The translations under genes and the position numbers were made by a program. The notes under the pieces are model-generated. The model made no database searches. It was not told where the DNA came from and was given only the letters and a program-made list of their open reading frames with translations. Below, one piece after another: positions 41,401 through 54,500 of a stretch of 64,000 nucleotides of DNA (position 1 is its first letter; every line of letters begins with the position of its first letter). Origin of the DNA: Zea mays (taxonomy: Eukaryota; Streptophyta; Magnoliopsida; Poales; Poaceae); assembly GCF_902167145.1 (NCBI RefSeq), contig NC_050100.1:184877439-184941438 (forward strand). The letters run 5' to 3'.

Positions 41401-42374
41401 TTCACCCTGCCACCATAAATCTTATCACTATCATTGCGCCACATCCTCTTTTTTTCCTTCAATAATGTGTGTGGTAATTTCTCCTTCCATATTTTATAGT
41501 TAGAGCCACTTGATGTACCCATCTTCAAGTTAGATACATCAAGCGGCACATTTCTCCTATTCTGTCTGTCATGTCTCATCTTAATCTCCATGCTCTCAGT
41601 CGTCCTCATTTTCTTCTCTTTAACAGCAGGTGTGATTGGTGCAGTCTCCTTCTCACTACTGGTATTGTCAGGCATTTTCCTTTTCTTTTCTTTATCACAA
41701 AATGCTGTGGGCACCTTCCCCTTCTTCACTCCACTGTAACAACTCCGCATCTTGCTGTCAGCAGCCTGCATCTTCTTCTCTCGGTAGGTTTTGTTTAGCT
41801 TTTCCTTATTCTTCTCCTTCTTAGGTAATGGGGTGGACACCTTCTTGATCTTCACCTTAGTATCAGAGTTACTCATAATCCTTACCACCTCCTTGTCATC
41901 ATCCCTTTGCATATTCTTCCCAGTGCTGGCATTGTGAGGTTTCTTCTTCCTCTCCTCCTCAGGGGATGCGGTGTTGAACTTTTTCTTACCCTCAACCTTA
42001 CTGCAGTCATCCGATGTAATCGTCTTTTCCTTGTCCAGTTCAACACCCATCATCCTCTCCTTGCTGTTGGTTTTGTTCAGGTCATCATCCATTTCCCTTC
42101 CCTGCTCACATAATGCGGCAGGCACCCTGCTCTTGTTTATCCTCTGGTCGCCACTCCACATGTCCGTATCCTTCCCATGGTAGGCACTGCATTTAAACAG
42201 ATGTTCCTTTTTCTCCCTCTTCTCTACGGAGGCAGCATCGGACGTCTTCCCGTTCTTTACCACAGTGTCGCCGTCCCGCACCTCACCGTTGGCAGTGTCG
42301 TGACACCGCTTCTGGCGGGCAGAATCAGGAGCAGAGCCGGTCATCCCCACCAAGAATTCGTTTCCTCCTCCCAT
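38435..42374 (-). CDS. B3-domain DNA-binding protein with two B3 domains and a Lys-rich N-terminus
   Basis: Seven coding exons on the minus strand: 42374-41307, 41186-39911, 39724-39681, 39631-39367, 39243-39142, 39002-38845, 38692-38435; in phase, 1056 residues. Residues 1-335 are strongly basic and repetitive (many KEKK-type runs), probably disordered and nuclear. A first, weak B3 domain spans about 338-445 (FLKFVRNNAEKFL, VYLKDSKGKCLKVLV, FDQGWDVFVSNH). A long low-complexity linker follows. A second B3 domain forms the C-terminus (about 955-1056: VIMLKDPKKRLWPVVYH, GFTAGWKHFVASNDLRAGD). B3 domains bind DNA in plant transcription factors, often of the REM class; targets are unknown. The start is the first in-frame ATG after an apparent 5'-UTR intron acceptor near 42421. 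Confidence 0.8.
39739..39866. mobile_element. MITE in intron 2 of the B3 gene
   Basis: Terminal inverted repeats GGCCTTGTTTGGATGCACT on the left and AGTGCATCCAAACAAGACC on the right, 128 bp in all, flanked by TAT on both sides. The TIRs resemble Tourist/PIF or hAT MITEs common near grass genes. It sits between exons ending at 39911 and starting at 39724 and does not touch the splice sites. Confidence 0.7.
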
Positions 42375-42420
42375 GGTTAAACCACCGACAATATTGGTCA
42401 CTTCAGGGCTCAGGCACTAG

Positions 42421-43399
42421 AGAAGAGGAAGGCATGGCACTAGACAAGGGAAAGGCATAAGACCAACATCAATAAGATGAGGTTACTAGTATCATAAACA
42501 CACAAACCCTCCCCAAAAAAATGGATGCAAAGCAGAAATTTCTACATCGGGGAGAACAACCAAACTGAAGTAAAAAACTCAAAGTCCAGAAAACAAAGCC
42601 AACAACGCCGTCCGATTTTACTACACCAAACTGTTCGACGGCAAATCTGAAAAAAAATCACTAACACCTCTAGAGTTCAATGGGAAGTAGAGTATATAAT
42701 ACCTGTGGAGATGATCGATAAAGTCCGATACGACATTCAGACATGTCGCCGATCAGATCGCCTGCCTGATGAGACGACAACAAAATGCAACTTCTCTGAT
42801 TGACTCGATTGATCAAAGAAGACTTCGACCTAGGGCTAGGAAGCAGAAACTGCAGAAGGTGCCGGTGGGTTCACGTGGACCCCGATCCTCGAGCACCTCG
42901 GATGGTCGACGCGTGGAGATCCTTGTGATGGAAGGCGCGCGAGATGGAGCACCTCCCAGTCTCCCACCGTCCCGCTCGGTTGCTCTTGCTCGGATCGCTC
43001 GCGCACGGCACTGGCTTTCCCGTCGCAGTCATGAATGCGGCACCGAGCACGTACTCGGTCACCGACAGGTGGGCCCTAGGTCGCCGAGTCGCTGACAATA
43101 GCGCAATGGCCAGCACCAATTTGACAAATCACCACCCGCCAACTCTCCCACTGCCACCTGGGGCCCATGTGTAAGCTCGCTCTCCACGATCCTCCGCTGC
43201 AGCTGCAGGCGGAACGCATCCTGGGCGCCGGGACTGGCGTGGGCGCGTGGCCCACAACCCATCGTCTCCACCGAATAGGAGTACAGGACACACCGGACTC
43301 GCTGCTCTCCCCCGCGTTACCGCGTAGCCGATGCCCGATGGCTTGATCAGATCCCCCACCCGGACCCGGCCCAGATCTGTCGTCGCCGCCGCAGTCGCC
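42421..43399. promoter_or_regulatory. Shared divergent promoter region of the B3 and coiled-coil genes
   Basis: The two genes start back to back, with ATGs at 42374 (minus) and 43400 (plus). On the minus side an intron with GT at 42703 (CAG/GTATTA) and AG at 42421 probably lies in the 5' UTR. On the plus side an additional in-frame ATG at 43331 exists. The region 42840-43390 is GC- and CpG-rich without a clear TATA box, as expected of a housekeeping bidirectional promoter. No gene is seen inside. Confidence 0.5.
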
Positions 43400-46300
43400 A
43401 TGGGTGACCACTCTGACTCCGATTCCTCCCCCAAGTCCTCCTCGTCCTCGTCCTCCCCCTCCGCCCGCCGCCGTTCCTCGCCGCAGCGCAGCCGGGCCCA
43501 CACTGACGAGACCGGCAGCAGCGACGGCGTCCTCGTCGAGCTTCCTACTCAGGTATGGCGCGACGAAGCCGCCTCCACTCGGGTACCACGGGTTCGGACC
43601 TACGGCGTCTTAGAGAAGCTTCTCTCGCTCTGCAGGAAGCGCGGAGCCCCGGGGCCGACCCTGACAGCGGCGTCCTCGTCAACATGCCCGCTGACGACGC
43701 CACCAGCGGCGAGACCTTCGACGACGCCCCCGAAGATCTCGCGGCCGCCGGCTCGCTCTCCGCACGCTCGCTGGACGAGTCCATAGCCGTCATCGACTTC
43801 CCTGAGGTTTCCAGCACCAGCGCCGAGCTCCGCAAGTACCAGGTGCTGCTTCCTCTTTCCTCTCCCGTCAGATTATATTGGTTTTGTGCGTGATTTTGCT
43901 GCGGAAGCTCTAATTTGTGATGTGACGAACAATGTTTTTTTTTTGTTCAGGAAGAGAAGGCTGTATTTGCTCGGGAGGCAGTGGCACTCCGGAGGTTGCT
44001 ACAGGAGATGTTGGGGCAGGAAGCTTCAGTTGCGTTGCATGGAGAGGACGCTGACGAGACACTGTTGCATTCAATGCTGGACGACTGCTCGAGGCTTGTG
44101 CTTGAACTTAACTCGATGGCACGGGCCAGGGAGCAAGAGATTGAGAGCCTACATGCCAGGGCTGCAGAGGCAGAGGTATCAAGTGAGGTTGCTCATGTAT
44201 ACCTGGGTTCGTGGAGAGAAGGGTCTGAGCAAGCTGTTGGGCGGATGCTTGCATCAATTGATGCTGTGGTTAGGCAAGATGATGCCAGCTTTGAGGGTGC
44301 TGACCAGGATGGGATTTCTATTCTGGAAAGGAAGACTTCATTGCTTGTGGAGAGGTACAGGCAGGCCTCGATGGGTATTGAACAGCTTGAGCAAATTTTA
44401 GCTGAGGTGAAGCCTGGTTTCGCGGCCACAGGGCACGGTGACCTTGCTACCACTTTAAGTGTTCTTTCAGATGAATTGGTTGGTAGCAAGAGAAATGAGG
44501 TGGATTTACTGCAGAAGATGAATGCTTTTGCTGAAGAGAAGAAGGCTATTGCTGATGAACTTGAGGAAGTGAAAGCTGCTAGGAATGCAGTGAATGCTGA
44601 GGCAAGCAAAGCAAAGGCAGAGTTTGAGCAGATGGAGCAAAAGTTATCAACGACTAAGGAGAAGCTCAGCATGGCTGTTACGAAGGGCAAGTCACTGGTG
44701 CAACACCGTGATTCCTTGAAGCAGGCCTTGGCTGAAAAGACGGGTGAGCTTCAGAGTTGCATGACAGAATTGCAAAAGAAGTCTGATGCCCTGCAAGCAG
44801 CTGAGAGCAGGGTTGATGAGCTACAGATTTTTTTAGATGAAAAGACAAGTGAGCATGAAAAGTGCTTGGATGAGCTTCGAGACACATATAGTGCATGGGA
44901 AGCTGCTAAGACCAGCATGGAGCAATTAAATGAATCAAAAAGTGCCCTGCATGCTTCCCTTTCACTAAAGGATGGGGTTTTTGAACGCATTGAAGATATC
45001 ATGTCAGAGGCAACATTTCCAGAAGATCTTCTTTCCTTGGAGATGACAGATAGGTTGGGATGGTTAGTTGAGCAGAAGAAAATTGCAGATATGATCTTCT
45101 CAGAGCATCAGAAAGTTAAAGAAATCTTGAGCTCTGTTGACATTCCACATTCTGTCTTAACCTCTGAACTTGATTCCCAGATCAGTTGGCTTGCCAGCTC
45201 ACTGAACCAGGCCAAAGATGATGCGGTCCGGTTGCGTGATGAGTCTGCTGAAATGTTGGCTAAAATGGCTGCACATGAATCAAAGCTGGTGTCAATGCAT
45301 GAGGAAATTGACCGTTTGACAATTATTCTACTGGAAGAGAAACAGGAAAAGGATATTCTTTTAAATGAACATTCTGAATTGATGTCCCTATACAAAGCTG
45401 CTGTTAATAAGTTGTCCCTTGTCTCATCACAAAATAATGAGTTGCTAAAGGCATTTGCGGAATTTTTTGATGTCACATTGGAGGGTAGTCAGTCTATGGA
45501 TATTGCCAAATTGGTACAGCAGGGCCTCAGAAATATCCAACAAAGACCAAAATCTTCTCCTATTGAGAGTGGCAGCTTTGAGAAGCTACAAGCACTACTG
45601 TATACCCTAGACCAGGAATCAACACTATGTAAGATGATTCTTGAAGAAGACATGATTAACAGATCTGAGAGGACTGGTGAACTTCAAAGAATGGCTGAGG
45701 AGATTATTGTTCTGAAAAATGAGAAGGTATCACTGCAGAAGGAGGTTGAACGGGTGGAGGAGAGATCAGCATTGCTTAGAGAGAAGCTGTCAATGGCTGT
45801 AAAGAAGGGCAAGGGTCTGGTACATGAGCGTGAAGGACTCAAGCAAGCTCTCGACGAGAAGAGATCTCAAATAGAGAATTTGAAACAAGTTTTGGAAGGG
45901 AAGAGCTCTGAGATAGAGAAGTTAAAACATGCTCTGGATGAAAATAAGTCTGTAACAGAGAATGTGAAGCAAGTTTTGGACGGGAAAAACACTGAGATTG
46001 AAAGGCTTAAACATGCTCTGGGTGATAGTTGCGTGGAAACAGAAAACTTAAAACAAGCTTTTGCTGAGAAAACCTCTGAAGCATATAAAATAAAACAAGA
46101 ACTGGATGCAAAGAACATGGATATTGAGAATCTAAGAGGTGCGATAGAGTCAAGAGAATCTGCCATGACAGATCTCAGAGAGCATGTTGAACATCTATTG
46201 TCGTCGCAGGTTGCACGTTTGGAAAAGTTGCAAGTAGATATTGTTACCCTTAATGATGAAAAGGTGAAATTAGAAAGCATGTTGGAAGAAGCCAGAGCTT

Positions 46301-49300
46301 CCTGGGACACTCTTGCTGATTCAATATCAAGCCTTACTCTTCCTATTGATCAGCCTTTTGAGGGGCCTATGGAAAAGTTTAGCCAGATTGCCCAATACAT
46401 CCAGGAATCTCAAGTTGCTAAGAGTTCTCTTGAAAATGAGCTACAGAAAGCAAATGAGCAAATTACCTTACATGCTAGCAGGCATTCTGATGCCCTTTCC
46501 ACAATAAACATGTTAGAACATGAGTTGAGTAAACTAAAAGATCATATTTCTTCCATTTCTGAAGAAAAACGTCAAATGCAGTTAAATACTTCTGCTGTAC
46601 AGGAGGAGTTGGAGAAAACAAACGAGGAACTGGCAATCAATTTCAGGAACCTTGAAAGTGCCAACACCACCATTAATTCACTACAAGATGCACTATCACA
46701 GGCTAGATCAAATATTTTTATTCTTGCTGCTGAAAAGAATGAAGCTGAAGCTAAATATGAAACAGAAATAAATGCTCTTAATGCTGAGCTAACCAAATGT
46801 TTGGAGGAGTTGGATAAAACTCATGGGCACTTACAAAGTCATTCAACAGAATATCATGGTTACCTTGAGAAGCTTGGCATGTTTATGATGGATGATAGTC
46901 TCTTGTCTCTGATAGCTGAAGAATATGGAAAGACATTCAACAGCTTGAGAGATATGTGTCTTATAGTCAAGAGTATGCATGAGCAGCTTTCTGTGAAGAG
47001 TTTTCAGAATGATTCAATTGTGGAGGTATATTTTTTTTCCTTTGATAATGCATTTTTAGGATTCTCTGTTCTGTGCAGTGAAGTGAGATAATTTGTTGGT
47101 TTATTCATCTCGTTGGCTTTTTTAGAGCTATCTATAGTTCTATACGCTGTACTTCCAACAATGCTTGGGCTGAGTTGTATGCTTTGTCTAATCATCATAT
47201 TTGCTATCTAGTTCTGTGTTATCTGTTTTGTCAACTTTGTAATGTTGTTCTCAGTGTGTGCAATTGCTTCCCATCAGTAAACAAGATAGCTGAGCGAGTA
47301 AGAGTAATCTAATTAAGAGCTTCAACATGGAGCATCTGATCTTACTAGTAAGATAGTTTAGGGTGATGGCTGGAATACACTGTTAACATGGCCATCTAGA
47401 TTCACCTAGACACCTACTACATTATTTTGCCTTCATGTTGCGCGAGCGATCAAAGAGGTGGATCAATTGTAAACCCCCCTCCCCATCTTAGAATATACCT
47501 TTTTCTCTTTTGTTCCCTTTAGTTTGCTTTGTAATTCTTGTCAGGTGTAATGATTGTAACTTTGACCTCTTCATGATCACCAAATGTAAGCAGGATTCAG
47601 AACTCTCATCACTTTTATCTCTTCCGGACTATGAGAGCTTTGTTAGAGAAAGATTGGTCAAGAACATAAATAGAAAAGGGAATATTGATGACACTTCATC
47701 CTTCTCTACTATTGTTGAACAGTTGAGCAACCAAACTGAATACCTTTCTAGTTTTTTAAAAGATTTGTCAACCTACATGAATAGCAATATTATTGTGGTG
47801 CTTCGTTCTCTGCAACTAGTGAGCAACACCTTTGCCCATACTCTAGAAGAGCATGACATGTTGAAGGTTGAATTGGGGAACAAGGATGCTCATAACAGAG
47901 CTCAAGAATCTGAAGTGCTTTCTCTACAAAAAGATCTGAGAGCAATGTCATCAAAATGTATTTATTGCGTCCAACAAATTGAAATTGTTTTTGACGATAT
48001 GGTTGATCTTGGATATGCAATAGACTTGGCTACAGGCAGCTCAAGCATAGGGTCTGAACTAGAGGTAACTGTGTCTGATCTGAAGAATGAGGATACCAGT
48101 GATTATAGTAAGGTGGCTGATACTTTGCTTGCTACAATTGACACACTTAAGTCCAAGTCTGAAAAATTATCTACCATTAAGGGGCTTGTGATAACTTCAT
48201 TGGATGACTTCAAAATGAAGCTGAAACAAGCTGAAGCAGCTGCTGAAACTGCTTCACATGAGCATCAGTTGTCTGTTGAAAGGGTATGCATGCTGGAGAA
48301 AGAACTCAAAATATTACAGGATGAGTGCAACAAAATGGAACTAAATATTCAAGAGTATAAGGAAAGGGAGGGTGCATTGAAGGCAAGGGAGTTAGAGTTG
48401 CTATCAGTTGAGCACACTCAAATTTCAGCAGACAGAGGTAAAATCGTGCCACACTACTAGTAATTGGAGGTTCTTATATTCACTATGTTCTTTTTGTTTC
48501 AAACTTACATTTACCTGTTTCATCTTGCCAAACTCTTTTTTCTTGAACAGGTTTAACTGACAATGCAATTTCAAAAGATCAAACGGAAGCTCTTGTTGAG
48601 AAGATAAGTAAGTTAAATATGCTGTCAGGCGAGTCAAATGTGCAGAGGGAAGAGGCTACAAGTCCGCTTGACAAACTTTTTGTTGTCATTGATGAATTCA
48701 GTGCACTTCAACACGAGGTTGAGACCTTAAGATATGAAAATGAAGATTTACAGTTAAATATTGAATCCTATACCCGTGAAATTGAACAGCTAAGAGAGGT
48801 CTCCAGAAATAGTGATCTAACTAATAGGGAGTTGGAATCCAAAGGAAGTGAGCTTCTTGAGGTAGCTGTTAGTATGGAGCGAATGATTCAGCGGTTAGGA
48901 TATCTTGGAGGAAAAGATGTACTAGAAGATAACAAACCTGCTAGCACACAAGCTCTCTTATCGAAGCTGGAAAAGCTAATAATAGCTTCAAGTACTGAAT
49001 CTGGGAATTCTAAATCCATAATACAGGAGCTGGGAGCAAAGCTGCAGTCAAGGGAAAAGGCAGTTGATGAGCTATCAACAAAAGTAAAGATGCTCGAGGA
49101 TTTGTGCCATGCACAACTTTCTCAGCCAGAACCTAGTAAAGACAGATCATTTGAAGCATCTTCCTCAACAATTGGGTCAGATATGTCTGATATTGAAGAT
49201 GCGGTAAGTCTTGTTTTTGCTTGTACTTCTGCCATTATTTCACCTTTTTAATCTTCTGGCATATGCTACTGGCATTCATAATGTTTAGCAGTAATGTATT

Positions 49301-50617
49301 ATTCTTTCGTTGTGATATTCACTCATCATATATGATTAACATTGCGTTTATTATGGTGTTTCTGATGTTAGTAGTTTGTCAATGTGTTGCTCAGGATGTT
49401 AGAACTAGGGTTACTGAGGTAATACGAGTGGTAGGTTTGGGGTCTAGGACTAGGACCCCGACGCTTGGACGCTGTCGGACCGTTGGCTGGGGAGGAACAG
49501 GAGCTATCCTTTGCACTGTAGCTCAGTTCTGCACAGTTATAATTAAGCATGTTTATAATTTGGTGGTTTGAACTACTCTGCAGGGACCAGTGGGCAAGAC
49601 AACATCAGTTTCATCTGTTTCTACAGCTGCACATGCTAGAACAATGCGGAAGGGGTCAGCGGATCATCTTGTTGTCAACATTGGTTCAGAGTCAGAACGA
49701 TTGATTGCTGCACAAGATTCAGATGACAAGGGTATTGCAGCCTTCTTTTGTTCTTTTGGTTTTATGTGGAACAGGGGGGGGGGGGGGGAGCTAAGCTCCA
49801 CTAATTTTCTAATGTGTCTAATAGCACTGTATTTCTCATCTTTGAAGGGCGTATAAAATCGCTCCATACATCTGGCTTCATTCCAGCTCAGGGAAAGCAC
49901 ATCGCTGATAGGGTCGATGCCTTCTGGTAAGCTGGTTGCACAATAATGAATAATGCTGTACATGTGTGTAGGAAACTTAAAGAGTTAGGTGCACCATTCC
50001 CTTAGGCTCTAGCGGTTCAGTAACTTGCGCTTCTAGCTTTACAGGTTTCAGTTAATTTCGTAAAATGGATATCTGCCTTTTTTTCAAAGATAAAAGGAAG
50101 GCCTCCATTTCTCGGATGCTAAATGATTCTGTGAAATGTATGTACAACAGGATCAAGCCCAGCCAGTCATTAGGTTCTCTTGTTTTCTTGTTTTGTTTGT
50201 TCTCACAAGACAAATTGTATCTGATCATGAAGTTTCAGTACCGTTTTCACAAATATTCTGGTCTACTTTCGATACCTGTGTTCAAACCGTTTGCATAATT
50301 TCACCTGGCTATTTGTTTGCACTAGATGCTTTATATTTCTGCATTTATGACTGGGCTCACTGGAAAGAAGAGTTAAATTCATAGAACATGACAAGTCAAT
50401 TTTTTTCTAATTGTGCTTTAATGTTGATCAATTGCTGGTTGGACTCTGATGATCGTGTATGAGGAGGAATGGAGGGTACTGCATCTCGCTTAATCAGCTT
50501 GTGTCTTTCTGTAGGGTCTCGGGGAGCCAAATTCTGATGAACCGGCCACGAGCAAGGCTAGGGCTTATGTTGTACTGGCTGGCTGTGCACCTATGGTTGA
50601 TGGGCAGCATCTTGTGA
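43400..50617 (+). CDS. Long coiled-coil, tail-anchored protein, TNO1-like (trans-Golgi network)
   Basis: Eight exons: 43400-43552, 43636-43842, 43951-47025, 47594-48437, 48551-49203, 49584-49731, 49848-49926, 50515-50617; all GT-AG and in phase, 1753 residues. The N-terminus is Ser/Asp-rich and unstructured. Residues about 130-1650 are almost continuous heptad coiled coil, with the motif EKLSMAVTKGKSLVQHRDSL occurring twice. The C-terminus has a Pro/Arg turn (MNRPRARLG) and a single hydrophobic segment ending at the stop, a tail anchor. This architecture and these motifs resemble Arabidopsis TNO1, a SYP41-binding tether of the trans-Golgi network; the assignment is from memory. An in-frame ATG at 43331 could add 23 residues; I prefer 43400 for its better context (GCCATGG). 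Confidence 0.85.
45838..46173 (+). repeat. Coding tandem repeat: eight units of 42 bp (14 residues)
   Basis: Within exon 3 of the coiled-coil gene. Successive 14-residue units start LKQALDEK, LKQVLEGK, LKHALDEN, VKQVLDGK, LKHALGDS, LKQAFAEK, IKQELDAK and LRGAIESR. Each unit is two heptads, so the register of the coiled coil is kept. The units have diverged at the DNA level but alternate between QVL and HAL types, suggesting duplication of an 84-bp pair. Confidence 0.8.
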
Positions 50618-51533
50618 CACCGCTTCTCAATACCGAGACCCATCTCATAATTGTACAATAGCACGTATTAGCAGTTTCTTCTTCCATTCATACAATACAT
50701 GGTAGATGTTAGAAATACCATTTTTTTCATTGTCTTCCTCCTGCTGAGATTTGCACTTGAGCAGTATGTGTTGAATTTTTGCACACAAGATGTAACGCGC
50801 AGAAAAAATAACGTTGTCATTCTTTGGTATAGTGAAGAGGTGGTAATTGTATTTGTAGATGTGGTGGCCCTGATCACCTGGTGGGCCCCATCATCGTAAA
50901 TTCGTTGTTTGAAATTGCGTGCGTTTGAGGTCTGACAATGTAGAGGCCTTATGGGTCGACCTTTGACGTATGAATAGAAACGTATATAGTTGGTTACACT
51001 TTTCGCTCCTCCATGAATAATTTTCGATTGGAGGTGACTGGTTATACAGTCACAAATCTTTCCTCCAAAAAACATAAATAAAGGAGTGAATATGTATTTG
51101 TTATCATGAATCTGTGTAGTTTCATAAGGGATAAGGCATAAATCTTCATGGCATCATTTGTGTTTTTCCACACAATTTGTAATGCAAAAGAATGTAGGGT
51201 GTTTCAACCAAACAACAAGAAACAAAAAAGATTTAAATACATCCTTAACATACTAACATTTTTACGGTGGGGCTGCTCATTTAAACTGGACTGGAAACAA
51301 AATAACACCGTAAAAATGTTGGCTTTTGACAAATCTGACACTGAATACGCCAAAGACCACAGTTGTTACCAAAAGAAATGCAGAGTTCCAATCTCTCACT
51401 CTCACCTTTCAGACAACCACAGGAACCAGCTGGTACAACTTGACGGTCCACCTTCTAAATAACCAGAATTTGCTACGTAAGTTCTGTACAACAGCAGGAC
51501 ACATCCCTGCACAACTTATATATAGTTTACCTA
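50618..51533. other. Convergent intergenic region between the coiled-coil gene and TEL2
   Basis: Holds the 3' UTR of the plus-strand gene (to roughly 50960) and the 3' UTR of TEL2 on the minus strand (to the left of 51534). A 15-bp perfect inverted repeat lies at 51255-51320. No coding region is supported. Confidence 0.5.
51255..51320. repeat. 15-bp perfect inverted repeat (hairpin)
   Basis: AACATTTTTACGGTG (51255-51269) and CACCGTAAAAATGTT (51306-51320) with a 36-base loop. It lies between two convergent genes. It may be the core of a small fold-back transposon or a structure in the 3' UTR of TEL2. Confidence 0.7.
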
Positions 51534-54500
51534 TCACATCATGTTGCCGAATGGTAGAATAATGCTGTCGAGCTTAGAAGGTATGGCTCTGCCAGTCTTG
51601 GAGTGATTTGCAGATTCCAGTGCGCGCGATGTCTGAAGAGCCATCTCAGAATGGAGCCGCAGGCAGGTCATGGCCATCTAAAGGAGTCAAGCATGGGTGA
51701 GAAAACAGTCAAAACACGATAAGCAATAGTATTAACAGAGATTGCATATCCAACATAGATTGCTAGCAAAGTTTCCCTATACAGCACAAACTCATGAATT
51801 GCTGAAAGCAGTCACCCGGTGGAAGAACAAAATGGGATGATTGGCAATGTCATGTCTACAAAGTGTGAAGTTTCTAGTTTACTGGCAACAAAAAAGTGAT
51901 ATCCTGTAAGATTATACGGTGATATAGTAAACCTTTTTACCAAGAAAACAAACTTTTTTCCAGACTAAAATTAAAGGCCACAGCACTCGAATTCAATATA
52001 ACTTCACAGTAACTTGCTTTTGCTGGTTGTAGCAAGTACTGTACCTGTGTACCATGATTATGGGCTAAAGGGGTACTATATGATATGCCAAGGAGCAGAA
52101 CTGTATGAGACATATAGATCCAGGTGATATGTAACTTCCTGGTAAAGGTCGCAGTACTTTACTTACCGATGAGCATTCTGTATCAGGATCAGCTTCAGCA
52201 ATTTGAAGAGCCCATGTGCGTATCCACTCTAATCCAGTAGAAATGTCCTGGTTGCCTTCAATAAGAGATGACGCCACATATGACGGATGCAAAGATATCA
52301 ATATGCAAGACGCTGCAAACAATACGGACCTTCTGACATATGCTTCAGCATGTCGTGAAATATCTCTATAGAAAAAGAGTTTGTGTTAATATTTACAAAA
52401 ACAACAAGGGCTGACATGCATGTTTCTAAGCATGTAGATAGTTCTTCTGTGGTGAATACCTAGATCTTATCATGTCAAGGAGAGCAGGAGCTAGAGCTGA
52501 TGCTTCTGGGTGCATGGCCATAGACTTCATACAGACACCAAGCATATATATCAATTTACCGAGGACAACAAAGTCCCGATTAAGCAAGTCAACACCATGT
52601 GACCTTTTATCATATCCTTGCATCACAGGGAGCATAAAAGCAGCGGCATACAAAGGAAATCTATTTTTAGACCACTCAACCTGCAAGTCTTTCGCTTTTC
52701 CAAGACCCCATTTACGAGATTTTCCTGATTTCAATTGACCCGATTTAGATGGAACCTCTCTTTCATAACGGTGTGACCAACTTAGAAGTGTGCCTGGTTC
52801 AGATACCTCTCTCCAAGGGCCTGCCCCAGGAGGTCCTATATTACTCGGAACCAGCCAAGAAGGAGAAGTGTCAGTTATCAAGTTACCACGTCGCTGTTCT
52901 ATCTTCACAGTTTTAGTTTCAGCAAGCTCCTGTGCCGCCTCAGTCATAGCATCAATAATCAAAATGCGCTGACCAATATCCACACTAGATGAATATAGCA
53001 ATTTTGTCAGAACATCTAGAGATTCAAATGGGCAGGTTACCAACAAGGAAACCAATGCCTTCTGTCTCTTTTCTTCAGCAGAATCTTCCTCTCCTTCCAT
53101 TGCCACGTCAGAACAGCGAACATGCACCAGTGCTCTAACAAGGTCACCAGAGTTGTAGCGTAATTCATCAGGTGATGCTCTCACAAGCTTTTCCGCATAA
53201 TTAAGAGCATTTTCGACCTTGGGTACAGACAAGGGACAGCAAAGAGAAGATCAGGATTTTGTAATACTTACTTTGTAAATAATTGATTAGTAGTAATTGG
53301 GAACTTACACCATCTGGATCATCAGGTTTTCTTAGTGCTGCTGCAAGATCACTCAGGTGGCTAATTTTTTTTTGCAAATCTGTGTCATCGTCTGATAGAT
53401 CATATGGCTCGAGGGATGAATCACTGTATGCATCCATGTTCATGTCTTCTTCATCACATTCTTCCTCCTCAAACTGCCCATTCGTAGCAGTATCAGACAT
53501 TTGATCATGATCTATAGAATTGATCTCTACGATTTTCGCTCTGACGTCTGGAATATCACGTTTTATTGCTTTTGTCTTCTTCTCACCTGCTTTTTTCTTG
53601 TTCTCACGTGTTTTTGGTTTAGTTTTAGTTTCTACAGCATCTAAAGGAGCTTTAAACTCCTTTGGAGATAGAACCCCAAAGTCCCAATCAACATTTTCAC
53701 AACAGTTGTCATCAAGGTACAGAGGATTTTTCGGATCAACAACTTTAGAGAATGTCAATGCAACAGCACTAGCCATCTTCCGTAATAAATCAATTGGGCT
53801 CTCTAACCTGCCTAGAGTGACAAAAACCAATTCAGCAAGAAGATGTTATCGTTACTCATATCAAATTCTGGTAAGCTAATGTACAAGGGTGAACTCACAG
53901 CTTACTCCTTGAAGAATAGAATTCAATACATCTTTAGTTGTTTCTAATTCTTTTTTTGTTAGCTTTTCCAAACATAATCCAATTGCTGCAGTGATATCTG
54001 CATTTATTAAGGAGAATGATGCCAAATAATACTTGTATAAAAAATGAAGCAACGTAATTTTCAGTGGCTCAAAGGATACAAGCTTGTTGCTCCACTGAAT
54101 ATGACTGAATAAACTCTTTCCTGGACCAAATACTAACCAAACTTTGCAATATACCAAAAAAGTTTGGTGTCCTTTGCATCAGAATTTCTGTGGTTGAATT
54201 TGGTGGACATTCAAAGACAGCATAGTGAAGAATCCATCTCAGGCAGCATAAAGGAAATGTTTTCCAGAGCAAAAATTTGTCAACAAACATCGCCCTAAAG
54301 TAAGATGAGATGAAGCTACATAATGAGGGAAACTGAAAACACACATAGAAGTACTTCACAAAATTTAGTAGATGCTAAAGTTTCCTACTCCATTTGTACA
54401 AAATTTCCTACTCCAGGGGTAGGATGTATAACGGGCCCTTCATAGTGATATGGATTTGGATGGTACTATTCACATAAAAAATCAAACATAAAGAAAAGAT

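Noticed and set aside
49221..49583. A possible extra exon of the coiled-coil gene around 49396-49500
   Set aside because: Joining 49203 directly to 49584 keeps phase and a plausible protein; the candidate exon lacks a good donor in phase and has no coiled-coil character.
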